Assembly: GCF_002217755.1 (NCBI RefSeq)
Contig: NZ_BCFL01000019.1
Span: 680,712 to 744,711 of the forward strand
DNA from: Streptomyces hyaluromycini
Lineage (GTDB): Bacteria > Actinomycetota > Actinomycetes > Streptomycetales > Streptomycetaceae
Reading direction: 5' to 3'
DNA length: 64,000 nucleotides
Below are positions 18,364-26,912 of the stretch, in pieces; position 1 is the stretch's first letter; each line of letters opens with the position of its first letter. Under the pieces are notes generated by a model. That model searched no databases and had not been told where the DNA came from. It worked only from the letters and a program-made list of their open reading frames with translations. A program made the translations under genes and the position numbers.

Positions 18364-19998
18364 ATGACCCAGCCGCCCCCACCCCCGCCCAACCAGCCTC
18401 CGCAGCAGCCCGGTTTCGGCGCACCCCAGCCCCAGCCGGGTTACGGCTATCCGCAGCAGCCCCCGAACCCGTACGCCCAGCAGCCCGCTTACGGCTACCC
18501 GAACCAGCCGCCCCAGCCCGGCTACGGCTACCACGGCGGCCAACCGGGCGGCCCCGCTCCCGGCCCCGGCCGGAACAACGCCACGCTGCTCATCGTCGTC
18601 GCCGCGGTCGCCGCCATCGCGCTGATCGTCGGCGGCGGCATCTGGTACGCCAAGTCCTCCGACGGCGGCGACGGCAAGAAGGACGACACGGCGAACTCCG
18701 GCGGCGGGCAGAACGCGAGCGGTGGCAAGAACGGCAAGGGCACCGAGAAGGTGCCCGCGGACACCGCCTCCAAGGTCCTCTTCCAGGTCCCGCTGCCCAC
18801 GGTGAAGGACACCACCGTCACCGCCGGTTCCTGGCTCACCGACAAGGTGTACGCGAAGAGCGGCGTCGCCGGGATCACCGGCTACGACCCCGACTCGGGC
18901 GCCAGACTGTGGACGGTCCCGCTCTCCGGCCCGGTCTGCCGCGCCAGCGAGCACGCCAGTGCGGACGGCAGGACCGCGGTCGTCTTCCAGCCGAAGATGC
19001 CCGCGAAGGGCTCCACGGCCGGCTGCACCCAGGTCGCCGCGATCGACCTGAACGCCGGGAAGAAGCTGTGGACCAAGACGATCAAGTCCGGTGATGTCCC
19101 GGTCAACTTCGACAATGTGACGGTCGCTCAGCAGACGGTCGCGGTCGGCGGCAGCAGCGGCGGCGCCGCCTTGGACCTCGCCTCCGGCAGGATCCGCTGG
19201 CAGCCGAAGCCGGCCGACAGCTGCTACGACGCCGGCTACGGCGGCGGCGCCAAGCTGGTCGCGGTCCGCAGGTGCGGCAGCGGCGACACCGGGCAGCTGC
19301 ACATCCAGACCCTCGACCCGGTCTCCGGCAAGGTGCTCTCCGAGTACAAGATGACGCCGGGCATCGACTACGCGAGCGTCGTGTCGACCGACCCGCTGGT
19401 GGTGGCCGCCGACGTCAACGACAGCGCCGGCGACGGCAGCGGCTTCTCGGACGTCTTCTCCATCGACGGCAGGGGCGCCCTGCGCACCCGTATCTCCACG
19501 CCGGGCAGCTCCTACGCGGCCCGCTGCGACGGCATCTACGAGCTGGAGAAGTGCACGGGAGTGGTGGTCGGCAACGACAGGCTGTACCTGGCGACCGAGG
19601 AGCACGACGGCGACGGGGACTACACGAAGACCAACGAGATCGTCGCCTTCGACCTGGCCACCGGCAAGCAGACCGGCCAGCGCGCCGACGCCGGGGACAA
19701 CTACACGATCACGCCCCTGCGCATGGACGGTCCCCATGTGATCGCATACAAGAACGCGCCGTACGACAAGGGTGCTCAGGTCGTCAGCATCGACGGCGGC
19801 TCCTTCAAGGAGACCAAGCTGCTGGAGAACCCGGCGACCACGGCGGTCAAGGCGGTGGAGACCGCCATGTCACCGGAGTACGCGGAGGTCCGCTACTCCC
19901 AGGGGCACCTCTACCTGTCCGCCGGGTACGCCCATACCGCCGGTTCGTCGTCGTCGGCCAAGGAGTACCTGGTCACCGCCTTCGGCGCGGGTGGCTGA
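18364..19998 (+). CDS. Membrane-anchored PQQ-like beta-propeller protein, copy 2
   Basis: A 544-residue paralogue of the preceding gene with the same architecture: a Pro/Gln/Tyr-rich cytoplasmic tail (1-70, several PGYGYPQ repeats), a single TM helix (about 72-95), a low-complexity Gly/Lys/Asn spacer and an extracellular beta-propeller with motifs such as GYDPDSGARLWTVPL and AIDLNAGKKLWTKTI. Function is not known; the family is sometimes labelled BamB-like from propeller similarity only. The 101 bp between the two genes contains two copies of a 22-base direct repeat ending in AGCCGTCTCACG (about 18297-18340), which suggests the pair arose by tandem duplication. No separate promoter is obvious, so they are likely co-transcribed. 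Confidence 0.82.
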   Translation: MTQPPPPPPNQPPQQPGFGAPQPQPGYGYPQQPPNPYAQQPAYGYPNQPPQPGYGYHGGQPGGPAPGPGRNNATLLIVVAAVAAIALIVGGGIWYAKSSDGGDGKKDDTANSGGGQNASGGKNGKGTEKVPADTASKVLFQVPLPTVKDTTVTAGSWLTDKVYAKSGVAGITGYDPDSGARLWTVPLSGPVCRASEHASADGRTAVVFQPKMPAKGSTAGCTQVAAIDLNAGKKLWTKTIKSGDVPVNFDNVTVAQQTVAVGGSSGGAALDLASGRIRWQPKPADSCYDAGYGGGAKLVAVRRCGSGDTGQLHIQTLDPVSGKVLSEYKMTPGIDYASVVSTDPLVVAADVNDSAGDGSGFSDVFSIDGRGALRTRISTPGSSYAARCDGIYELEKCTGVVVGNDRLYLATEEHDGDGDYTKTNEIVAFDLATGKQTGQRADAGDNYTITPLRMDGPHVIAYKNAPYDKGAQVVSIDGGSFKETKLLENPATTAVKAVETAMSPEYAEVRYSQGHLYLSAGYAHTAGSSSSAKEYLVTAFGAGG

Positions 19999-20151
19999 TA
20001 CGCGCTCTCCCTCCACGAATAAGAGAAAACCCAGAGATTCCTCCGATCCGGGGCACTTCTCATCAGTAGGGGCAGCGCAACGTCGAACAAGCGTGTAGCT
20101 TCCGGGGGCATGAAGGACGAGGTGCCGGGGGGCCCTCTGTCCATGCGGACC

Positions 20152-20178
20152 AGTGGGCATCCATAGTGGGGCATCCAT
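20152..20178 (+). promoter_or_regulatory. Tandem direct repeat before LuxR gene
   Basis: AGTGGGCATCCAT (20152-20164) is followed directly by AGTGGGGCATCCAT (20165-20178), a 13/14-base tandem repeat ending 23 bases before the ATG at 20202. It overlaps the expected 5' leader and could be a regulator site or a leader structure. The 19999-20201 gap has no other gene. Confidence 0.45.
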
Positions 20179-20201
20179 TGGGGGGACTGGGGGGTTGCTC
20201 T

Positions 20202-20894
20202 ATGGGAGTGCGGCTCATGGTGGTCGACGACCACCGGTTGCTCGCGGAGGCGCTGGCCTCGGCGCTGAAACTGCGCGGCCACCGGGTGCTGGCGGCGGCG
20301 GCGCCGGCCGCGGGCGCGGCCGAGCTGGTGATCACGCGCGCGCCCGAGGTGTGCCTGCTGGGTACGGCGGCACCGGCCGAGCCGGGGATCTTCGACCCGG
20401 TGGTGCGGATCAAGAAGGAGCGGCCGCAGGTCGCGGTGCTGGTGCTGGGCCCGGTGCCGTCCCCGCGGGGCATCGCGGCGGCCTTCGCCGCGGGCGCCTC
20501 CGGGTACGTACGGCACGACGAGCGGATAGAGGGCGTCGAGCGGGCGATCATGAAGGCGCGGGCCGGGGAGGCCGCCGTGGCACCCGCCCTCCTCCAGGGC
20601 GCCTTCGCCGAACTCCTCAACCCGGCCGCCCAGCCCGACGACGAGGGCCAGCGCCTCCTCCAGATGCTCACCCCGAGGGAGGTCGAGGTCCTGGTCCGCG
20701 TCGCCGACGGCGAGGACACCCGCCTGATCGCGGCAGGCATGGGCATCGCCCCGAGCACGGCCCGCACCCATGTACAGAGGGTGCTGATGAAGCTGGGGGT
20801 GGGGTCGAGGCTGGAAGCGGCTGCGCTGGCGGCACGCACAGGGCTACTGGACCGAGCGGGACCTCTGAACGGCGGCACAGAAGCGCCCCTTTAG
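20202..20894 (+). CDS. LuxR-family regulator with degenerate receiver domain
   Basis: A 230-residue NarL/FixJ-type protein: an N-terminal receiver-like domain (about 1-125) and a C-terminal LuxR HTH (about 160-220, LTPREVEVLVRVADGEDTRLIAAGM...STARTHVQRVLMKLGV). The acidic pair DDH near residue 10 is kept, but the position where the phospho-acceptor Asp normally sits reads EVCLLGTAAP, with Gly in place of Asp, and the usual Thr/Ser and Lys of the receiver are also changed. It is therefore probably phosphorylation-independent. The ATG at 20202 is chosen because it starts the receiver directly. The last codons are encoded by the shared intergenic element at 20886. No cognate kinase lies nearby. 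Confidence 0.88.
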   Translation: MGVRLMVVDDHRLLAEALASALKLRGHRVLAAAAPAAGAAELVITRAPEVCLLGTAAPAEPGIFDPVVRIKKERPQVAVLVLGPVPSPRGIAAAFAAGASGYVRHDERIEGVERAIMKARAGEAAVAPALLQGAFAELLNPAAQPDDEGQRLLQMLTPREVEVLVRVADGEDTRLIAAGMGIAPSTARTHVQRVLMKLGVGSRLEAAALAARTGLLDRAGPLNGGTEAPL

Positions 20895-20940
20895 GGGCGC
20901 GGGGAACTGCGCGACCAGCCCCCACGCACCCGCAGACAAT
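20886..20940 (-). repeat. Streptomyces dispersed intergenic element, inverse copy
   Basis: GCGCCCC-ttta-GGGGCGC at 20884-20901 is followed by GGGGAACTGCGCGACCAGC and CCCCACGCACCCGCAGAC. Read on the minus strand this nearly repeats 5707-5757. It lies between two convergent genes (LuxR ending 20894, small membrane protein ending 20948) and overlaps the LuxR stop, so it probably works as a bidirectional terminator. Confidence 0.75.
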
Positions 20941-20947
20941 GCACGAC

Positions 20948-21280
20948 CTACGCCGCCTCCTTCTCTCCTTCCACCGGAGGAACCGGCGGCGGGGTGGGCC
21001 GGAGCCACAGCCACACCACAAAGAACACCCCCAGCAACAGCATCCCGATCCCCGTCCACAGGTTGATGTTGATCCCCTGCGCCTTGTCGATCTCGGCCTG
21101 CGAGTCCGTGATCCCGGTGATCGTGACGATGATCCCGTACAGCACGAACAACCCGCCGATGATCCGCCGCAGGTCGAAGATCCGCGCGGCGGTCGCGGAC
21201 TTGCCCTCCAGCTCGGTGACTTCCCGCTGGACGTCCTGCTCGGAGTAGTGGAACCCGGAGTGCCCGGAGTCGTCGGTCAT
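20948..21280 (-). CDS. Small two-helix membrane protein, symporter neighbour
   Basis: A 110-residue protein with a charged N-terminal half (residues 1-38, including YSEQDVQREVTELEGKSATAARIFDLRR), two TM helices (about 40-58 and 74-94) and a Pro/Glu-rich C-terminal tail. I do not recognise a family. It starts at the ATG at 21280, 34 bases after the stop of the sodium/solute symporter gene on the same strand, so it is almost certainly co-transcribed with it and may be an accessory subunit or stability factor. It ends next to a bidirectional terminator element. Confidence 0.75.
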   Translation of the reverse strand: MTDDSGHSGFHYSEQDVQREVTELEGKSATAARIFDLRRIIGGLFVLYGIIVTITGITDSQAEIDKAQGININLWTGIGMLLLGVFFVVWLWLRPTPPPVPPVEGEKEAA

Positions 21281-21314
21281 GGTCTCTCCATTCTGCAGCG
21301 AACAGCGACGGCGA

Positions 21315-23066
21315 TCAGAACGAGAACGGCACGTAGCAGAGGGCGGCCAGGATCACCGCACCCCAGCCCAGCAGCGCCGGCCGGCGGTACCAGGCGTCGT
21401 CGCCCGCGGCGGGCGCCTCGGCCATGCCGGGGGAGCGCGTGCCGTAGACGAGGCCCGCGAGCTCCGCCTCCGGCTTGGGCGCGGTGAACAGGGACACGAT
21501 CACCATCACCACCGCGCCGGCCACGAAGCCGGCGATCGCGGAGACGAAGTTGGCGCCCTGGTCGGTGGGGATGCCGATGATGCCCTTCTTGTAGAGGACG
21601 AAGTAGTTGACCATCGCGGTCACGGTGCCCGCGAGCAGCCCCCAGAAGCCGGATTTCGCCGAGGCCCGCTTCCAGAACATGCCGACGATGAAGACGACGA
21701 ACATCGGCACGTTGAAGAAGGAGAACAGCGTCTGGAGGTAGCTCATGATGTTCGAGAACGACGACGCCAGGAACGCCGTACCGATGGACGCGCAGACGCC
21801 GATCGCCGTGATGAGGCGTCCGAAGCGCACGTAGTAGCCGTCCTCGCGGCCCCGGACCACGTACTTCGCCCAGATGTCCGTCGTGAACACGGTGTTGAAG
21901 GACGACACGTTGGCCGCCATGCCGGCCATGAAGGCGGCCAGCAGCCCGGTGACCGCGATGCCGAGCACGCCGTTGGGCAGCAGCTGTGACATCAGGTACG
22001 GGATCGCGTCGTTGTACTGCAGGTCCGAGCCGGGCCTGCCGATGCCCGGCACCAGTGCGGCGGCGACCAGGCCCGGGATCATCACCAGGAAGACGATGAA
22101 GATCTTCGGGTAGGCGGCGATCAGCGGCGTGCGCTGGGCGGCGGAGAGGTTCTTCGCCGACAGGGCGCGCTGCACCTCGGCGAAGTTCGTCGTCCAGTAG
22201 CCGAAGGAGAGCACGAAGCCGAGGCCGACGACGATGGTCAGCCAGTTCGCGCCGAGCGGGTTGGCGGAGCCGATGCCGGTGCCGCCCCAGGCGGTCGTGA
22301 AGTTGCGGCCGTGGGTGGCGGTGAGCTTGTCGACCAGGCCGTCCCAGCCGCCGACCTTCTTCAGGCCGAGCACGGACAGCGGGATGAGGGCGGCCAGGAT
22401 CACGAAGAACTGCAGCACCTCGTTGTAGATGGCGGAGGAGAGACCGCCGAGGGTGATGTACGCCAGCACGAACGCGCCGGCGACCACGATCGCCACCCAC
22501 TGCGGCCAGCCGAGCAGCGCCTCCACGACGATCGCCAGGGCGTACAGGTTCACACCGGCGATCAGAATGGCCGCGAAGGCGAACAGGATCGCACTCAGCA
22601 GGTGCGCGGCTCTGTCGAAGCGGAGCAGCAGCATCTCGGGGACCGAGCGGACCTTGCTGCCGTAGTAGAAGGGCATCATCACCAGGCCCAGGAAGACCAT
22701 GGCCGGAATGGCGCCGATCCAGTACCAGTGCACGGTGTACGCGCCGTACTGCGCGCTGTTCGCGGCCATGCCGAGGATCTCGGTCGCGGCCAGGTTCGCC
22801 GAGATGAAGGCGAGACCGGTGATCCAGGCGGGCAGCGACCGCCCGGAGAGGAAGAAGTCGAGGGTCGTCTTCACCGAGCGGCGGGCCGCGAAGCCGATGC
22901 CCAGGACGACGACGAAGTAGATCGCGAGGATCGTGTAGTCCAGGCCGTTGGTGGGGAGCCGCAGCCCCGCCGCGAGGTCCCTTGTGAGGTCCGTGGTGAG
23001 GTCCGTCGCGAGGTGTGTGGGGGATACGGGGGCATCTGTGGGGTTCTGCACCCGGTAATTCAACAC
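21315..23066 (-). CDS. Sodium/solute symporter, SGLT-like (probably sugar)
   Basis: A 583-residue SSS-family symporter with about 14 hydrophobic helices. The N-terminal part NGLDYTILAIYFVVVLGIGFAARRS...DFFLSGRSLPAWITGLAFISANLAATEILGMAA resembles bacterial sodium/galactose transporters, including the conserved SANLA..E region of TM1-2. It is divergent from galT-galE-galK, which strongly suggests galactose or a related sugar as substrate. GTG at 23066 has AAGGTGAG nine bases upstream; the first 40 residues carry imperfect LATDLTTDLTRDLA repeats from repeated GAGGTCCGTG DNA and could be dispensable. The small membrane protein at 20948-21280 is downstream in the same transcript. Confidence 0.9.
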   Translation of the reverse strand: MLNYRVQNPTDAPVSPTHLATDLTTDLTRDLAAGLRLPTNGLDYTILAIYFVVVLGIGFAARRSVKTTLDFFLSGRSLPAWITGLAFISANLAATEILGMAANSAQYGAYTVHWYWIGAIPAMVFLGLVMMPFYYGSKVRSVPEMLLLRFDRAAHLLSAILFAFAAILIAGVNLYALAIVVEALLGWPQWVAIVVAGAFVLAYITLGGLSSAIYNEVLQFFVILAALIPLSVLGLKKVGGWDGLVDKLTATHGRNFTTAWGGTGIGSANPLGANWLTIVVGLGFVLSFGYWTTNFAEVQRALSAKNLSAAQRTPLIAAYPKIFIVFLVMIPGLVAAALVPGIGRPGSDLQYNDAIPYLMSQLLPNGVLGIAVTGLLAAFMAGMAANVSSFNTVFTTDIWAKYVVRGREDGYYVRFGRLITAIGVCASIGTAFLASSFSNIMSYLQTLFSFFNVPMFVVFIVGMFWKRASAKSGFWGLLAGTVTAMVNYFVLYKKGIIGIPTDQGANFVSAIAGFVAGAVVMVIVSLFTAPKPEAELAGLVYGTRSPGMAEAPAAGDDAWYRRPALLGWGAVILAALCYVPFSF

Positions 23067-23176
23067 TTTCGTTGTCTCACCTTGATTGATTGCGATGTTG
23101 ACTGGGGTGGTGAGTTGTGTTTTGGTGTGTTCGGTTCTGTTTGATGGTTGGCTGGCTCGATCAATGGGAGTCCGCA
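23067..23176. promoter_or_regulatory. Divergent gal/symporter promoter region
   Basis: This 110 bp, T-rich on the plus strand, separates the symporter (minus) from galT (plus). It carries TTGATTGATTG (23082-23092), TTTGATGG (23140) and an inverted partner TCGATCAAT (23157-23165), plus several GTTG/GTGTT motifs between 23096 and 23150. Streptomyces gal operons are known to have a galactose-inducible promoter (galP1) before galT with repeats near -10 and -35. The repeats here are likely its operators and could control both directions. Confidence 0.55.
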
Positions 23177-24235
23177 GTGAAGAAGACCTCGACCCGGCTG
23201 GCCGACGGTCGCGAACTCATCTACTACGACCTGCGCGACGACACCGTGCGGGACGCGGTGGACCGCCGTCCGCTGGAGCGGACGCACACCACCTCCGAGA
23301 TCCGGAGGGATCCGCTCCTCGGCGACCAGGTGGCCATCGCCTCGCACCGGCAGGGCCGCACCTACCACCCGCCGGCCGACCAGTGCCCGCTGTGCCCGAC
23401 CAAGGGCGACCGGCTGAGCGAGATCCCGGACTCGTCGTACGACGTCGTTGTCTTCGAGAACCGGTTCCCCTCGCTGGCCGGCGACTCCGGGCGCTGCGAG
23501 GTGGTCTGCTTCACCTCGGACCACGACGCGTCCTTCGCGAGCCTCACCGAGGAGCAGGCGGGCCTGGTCCTGGACGCGTGGACCGACCGGACCTCGGAGC
23601 TGTCGCATCTCCCCTCCGTCGAGCAGGTGTTCTGCTTCGAGAACCGGGGCGAGGAGATCGGCGTGACGCTCGGTCACCCGCACGGCCAGATCTACGCCTA
23701 CCCCTTCACCACCCCGCGCACCGCCCTGATGCTGCGCTCACTCGCGACCCACAAGGAGGCCACCGGCGGGGAGAACCTCTTCGACGCCGTGCTCGCGCGT
23801 GAACTCGCCGACGAGCGGGTCGTCCTTGAGAGTGAACACTGGGTCGCCTTCGTGCCGTACGCGGCACACTGGCCCTACGAGGTCCACCTGTACCCGAAGC
23901 GCCGCGTCCCCGACCTGCTCGGGCTCGACGAGGCGGCACGCTCAGAGTTCCCCCAGGTTTATCTGGAACTCTTGAGGCGCTTCGACCGTATCTTCGGTGA
24001 GGGTGAGCCTCCCACGCCCTACATCGCCGCCTGGCATCAGGCGCCGTTCGGGACGCTGGAGGAGTTCGAGGGTGTCACGCGCGACGACTTCGCGCTGCAC
24101 CTGGAGCTTTTCACCATCCGCCGAACGTCCGGCAAGCTGAAGTTTCTCGCGGGTTCCGAGTCAGGCATGAGCGTGTTCATCAACGACGTGCCGCCGGAGC
24201 GCGCGGCCGAGCGACTGCGAGAGGTAGCGAGTTGA
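23177..24235 (+). CDS. galT: Galactose-1-phosphate uridylyltransferase GalT
   Basis: A 352-residue Leloir-pathway enzyme that exchanges UMP between UDP-glucose and galactose-1-phosphate. Visible family features: the zinc pair CPLCP (about residues 70-74), VFENRFPSL, the catalytic GHPHGQIY motif (HPH, about residues 165-170) and the C-terminal AAWHQAPFG and HLELFTIRRTSGKLKFLAGSE. GTG at 23177 with GGGAG upstream starts the conserved region; upstream in-frame codons fall in the promoter. Its stop overlaps the galE ATG by one base (TGATG). Confidence 0.96.
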   Translation: MKKTSTRLADGRELIYYDLRDDTVRDAVDRRPLERTHTTSEIRRDPLLGDQVAIASHRQGRTYHPPADQCPLCPTKGDRLSEIPDSSYDVVVFENRFPSLAGDSGRCEVVCFTSDHDASFASLTEEQAGLVLDAWTDRTSELSHLPSVEQVFCFENRGEEIGVTLGHPHGQIYAYPFTTPRTALMLRSLATHKEATGGENLFDAVLARELADERVVLESEHWVAFVPYAAHWPYEVHLYPKRRVPDLLGLDEAARSEFPQVYLELLRRFDRIFGEGEPPTPYIAAWHQAPFGTLEEFEGVTRDDFALHLELFTIRRTSGKLKFLAGSESGMSVFINDVPPERAAERLREVAS

Positions 24236-25197
24236 TGAAGTACCTGGTGACGGGCGGGGCGGGTTACGTCGGCAGCGTGGTCGCCCAGCACCTGCTGGAG
24301 GCGGGCCACGAGGTCACCGTCCTCGACAACCTCTCCACGGGATTCCGCGAGGGCGTCCCCGCGGGCGCCGCCTTCGTCGAGGGCGACATCCGCGACGCCG
24401 CCAAGTGGCTGGACTCCTCCTACGAGGCGGTGCTGCACTTCGCCGCGTTCTCCCAGGTCGGCGAGTCGGTCGTGAAGCCCGAGAAGTACTGGGACAACAA
24501 CGTCGGCGGCACCATGGCGCTGCTCGGCGCGATGCGCGAGGCCGGCGTCCGCAAGCTCGTCTTCTCCTCCACGGCGGCCACCTACGGCGAGCCGGAGCAG
24601 GTCCCGATCGTCGAGACCGCCCCGACCCAGCCGACCAACCCGTACGGCGCCACCAAGCTCGCCGTCGACCACATGATCACCGGCGAGGCCGCCGCGCACG
24701 GCCTGGGCGCGGTCTCCCTGCGCTACTTCAACGTGACCGGGGCGTACGGCGCGCAGGGCGAGCGTCACAACCCCGAGTCGCACCTGATCCCGCTGGTCCT
24801 CCAGGTCGCCCAGGGCAGGCGCGAGGCCATCTCCGTCTTCGGCGACGACTACCCGACGCCCGACGGCACCTGCATCCGCGACTACATCCACGTCGCCGAC
24901 CTGGCCGACGCCCACCTGCTGGCCCTGACGGCCGCGCAGCCCGGCGAGCACCTGATCTGCAACCTCGGCAACGGCGAGGGCTTCTCGGTCCGCGAGGTCA
25001 TCGAGACGGTCCGGCAGGTCACCGGCCACCCGATCCCCGAGGTCGTGGCCCCGCGCCGGGGCGGCGACCCGGCCGTCCTGGTCGCCTCGGCGGCCACCGC
25101 CCGCGAGAAGCTGGGCTGGAACCCGACCCGCGCGGACCTCGCGGGGATCGTCGCGGACGCCTGGGAGTTCGCGCAGCACATCTCAAGGGAGCAGTAA
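24235..25197 (+). CDS. galE: UDP-glucose 4-epimerase GalE
   Basis: A 320-residue extended SDR that interconverts UDP-galactose and UDP-glucose. The NAD-binding motif TGGAGYVGS is at residues 6-14, the catalytic Ser lies in FSSTAATYG and the YxxxK motif reads YGATK (about residues 138-142), followed by the NVTGAYG segment. ATG at 24235 overlaps the galT stop. It belongs to the galTEK operon and its stop is immediately followed by the galK start. Confidence 0.96.
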   Translation: MKYLVTGGAGYVGSVVAQHLLEAGHEVTVLDNLSTGFREGVPAGAAFVEGDIRDAAKWLDSSYEAVLHFAAFSQVGESVVKPEKYWDNNVGGTMALLGAMREAGVRKLVFSSTAATYGEPEQVPIVETAPTQPTNPYGATKLAVDHMITGEAAAHGLGAVSLRYFNVTGAYGAQGERHNPESHLIPLVLQVAQGRREAISVFGDDYPTPDGTCIRDYIHVADLADAHLLALTAAQPGEHLICNLGNGEGFSVREVIETVRQVTGHPIPEVVAPRRGGDPAVLVASAATAREKLGWNPTRADLAGIVADAWEFAQHISREQ

Positions 25198-26355
25198 GTG
25201 GGGGCAGCACAGCAGGTCGCAGGCGCCTTCGAGGAGCTGTACGGGACGGCTCCCGACGGCGTCTGGGCGGCGCCGGGCCGGGTCAACCTGATCGGCGAGC
25301 ACACCGACTACAACGACGGCTTCGTGATGCCGTTCGCGCTGCCGCACGTGGCGACGGCCGCCGTCGCCCGCCGTGCCGACGGCGTGCTGCGGCTGCACTC
25401 CTCGGACGTCGAGGGCGGGGTCGTCGAGCTCTCCCTGGACGCCCTGGAACCCGGCACCGACCAGGAGTGGACGGCGTACCCGGCGGGCGTGGTCTGGGCG
25501 CTGCGCGAGGCCGGCCACCCGGTCACCGGCGCCGACGTCCACCTCGCCTCCACCGTGCCGACCGGCGCCGGCCTGTCCTCCTCCGCGGCCCTGGAGGTGG
25601 TGATCGCCCTCGCGCTCAACGACCTCTACGAACTGGGCCTGCAGCGCTGGCAGCTGGCCCGCCTGTGCCAGCGCGCGGAGAACGTCTACGTCGGGGCGCC
25701 GACCGGCATCATGGACCAGACGGCGTCCGCCTGCTGCGAGGCCGGCCACGCGCTGTTCCTGGACACCCGCGACCTCTCGCAGAAGCAGATCCCCTTCGAC
25801 CTCGCGGCCGAGGGCATGCGCCTGCTGGTCGTCGACACCCAGGTCAAGCACGCGCACAGCGGCGGCGAGTACGGCAAGCGCCGGGCCGGCTGCGAGAAGG
25901 GCGCGGCCCTGCTCGGCGTGGACGCGCTGCGGGACATCGCCTACGCCGACCTCGACGCGTCGCTCGAACGCCTCGGCGACGAGGAGGAGGTGCGGCGCCT
26001 GGTCCGCCACGTCGTCACCGAGGACCACCGCGTCGAGCGCGTCGGCGCCCTCCTGGAGGCGGGCGACACCCGCGCGATCGGGCCCGTCCTCACCGAGGGC
26101 CACGCCTCGCTGCGCGACGACTTCCAGGTCTCCTGCCCCGAGCTGGACCTGGTCGTGGAGGCGGCGAACTCGGCCGGTGCCCTGGGCGCCCGGATGACCG
26201 GCGGCGGCTTCGGCGGCTCGGCGATCGTCCTCGCCGAGGCGGCCGACGTCGACACGATCACCAAGGCGGTCGAGGAGGCCTTCGCGGCGGCCGGCTTCAA
26301 GGCCCCGCGGGTGTTCGAGGCGGTGCCGTCGGCCGGCGCCCGCCAGGAGAGCTGA
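25198..26355 (+). CDS. galK: Galactokinase GalK
   Basis: A 385-residue GHMP kinase that phosphorylates galactose at C1. It carries the galactokinase signature GRVNLIGEHTDYNDGFV near residues 26-42, the ATP-binding loop VPTGAGLSSSAALE (about 120-133), GIMDQTAS, and the C-terminal GARMTGGGFGGSAIVL. GTG at 25198 abuts the galE TAA, with GGGAG upstream. It is the last gene of the operon; only 3 bp separate it from the convergent GNAT gene stop, so no independent terminator is visible. Confidence 0.96.
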   Translation: MGAAQQVAGAFEELYGTAPDGVWAAPGRVNLIGEHTDYNDGFVMPFALPHVATAAVARRADGVLRLHSSDVEGGVVELSLDALEPGTDQEWTAYPAGVVWALREAGHPVTGADVHLASTVPTGAGLSSSAALEVVIALALNDLYELGLQRWQLARLCQRAENVYVGAPTGIMDQTASACCEAGHALFLDTRDLSQKQIPFDLAAEGMRLLVVDTQVKHAHSGGEYGKRRAGCEKGAALLGVDALRDIAYADLDASLERLGDEEEVRRLVRHVVTEDHRVERVGALLEAGDTRAIGPVLTEGHASLRDDFQVSCPELDLVVEAANSAGALGARMTGGGFGGSAIVLAEAADVDTITKAVEEAFAAAGFKAPRVFEAVPSAGARQES

Positions 26356-26358
26356 GGC

Positions 26359-26805
26359 TCAGGCCAGCCGCTTCGTCAGGGTGTACTCCGTGATCCCCGG
26401 CGGATAGTCGGGGATCACGCACACCACCTCGTACCCCTGCTTCCGGTAGAACTCCGGGGCCTGGAAGTCCCAGGTCTCCAGGCGGGCGGCGGTGCAGGCG
26501 CGGTCCGCGCGGGCGATGCGCTCGGCCTCCGCGAGCAGGCTGCCGCCGAGACCGGTGCCGCGATGGCGGGCGTCCACCCAGAGGTAGGTGACGTGCAGCC
26601 AGGACGCCCAGCTGTGCCCGACCAGACCACCGGCCAGGTCGCCCGAACCCTTGTCCATCGCCCAGAGGTGCAGCGGTACTTCGCGTTCGGCCGGGGTGCC
26701 GCGCAGGGCCGCCAGGACGGGAGAGGCCGCCGTGTTGGTGGCCAGCAGCCGCGCGCGGAGCAGATCGCGTCGTTCCTTGTCGACTTCCGCCTCAATACGA
26801 AACAT
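26359..26805 (-). CDS. GNAT-family N-acetyltransferase
   Basis: A roughly 148-residue acetyl-CoA-dependent transferase of unknown substrate. Motif A (VDARHRGTGLGGSLLAEAERIARA, about residues 80-103) with the R/Q-x-x-G-x-G/A acetyl-CoA loop is clear, followed by LETWDFQAPEFYRKQGYEVV, the typical last strands. The start is uncertain: ATG at 26805 begins the fold directly, ATG at 26817 adds four residues, and neither has a strong RBS. It converges on galK and is divergent from a LuxR gene, with a long palindrome at 26881-26912 between them. Confidence 0.85.
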   Translation of the reverse strand: MFRIEAEVDKERRDLLRARLLATNTAASPVLAALRGTPAEREVPLHLWAMDKGSGDLAGGLVGHSWASWLHVTYLWVDARHRGTGLGGSLLAEAERIARADRACTAARLETWDFQAPEFYRKQGYEVVCVIPDYPPGITEYTLTKRLA

Positions 26806-26880
26806 GCGGCACACCATAAACGCGTCGGCCGGGCAGTTCTGCAAATTGCCTTCCGCTCCCGGCGACCGCCCGTACTCTGA

Positions 26881-26912
26881 TGAGCAGTACCGGTGGGGGC
26901 CGGTACTGATCA
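26881..26912. promoter_or_regulatory. Long palindrome between GNAT and LuxR genes
   Basis: TGAGCAGTACCGG (26881-26893), a six-base spacer, then CCGGTACTGATCA (26900-26912): 12 of 13 positions are complementary. It lies 64-76 bp upstream of the GNAT start and about 170 bp upstream of the LuxR start. A second dyad, ACGACGCCCGCGG (26933-26945) with CCGCGGGTGTCGT (26993-27005), lies nearer the LuxR gene. The first has the size and symmetry of a dimeric regulator operator. Confidence 0.55.
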
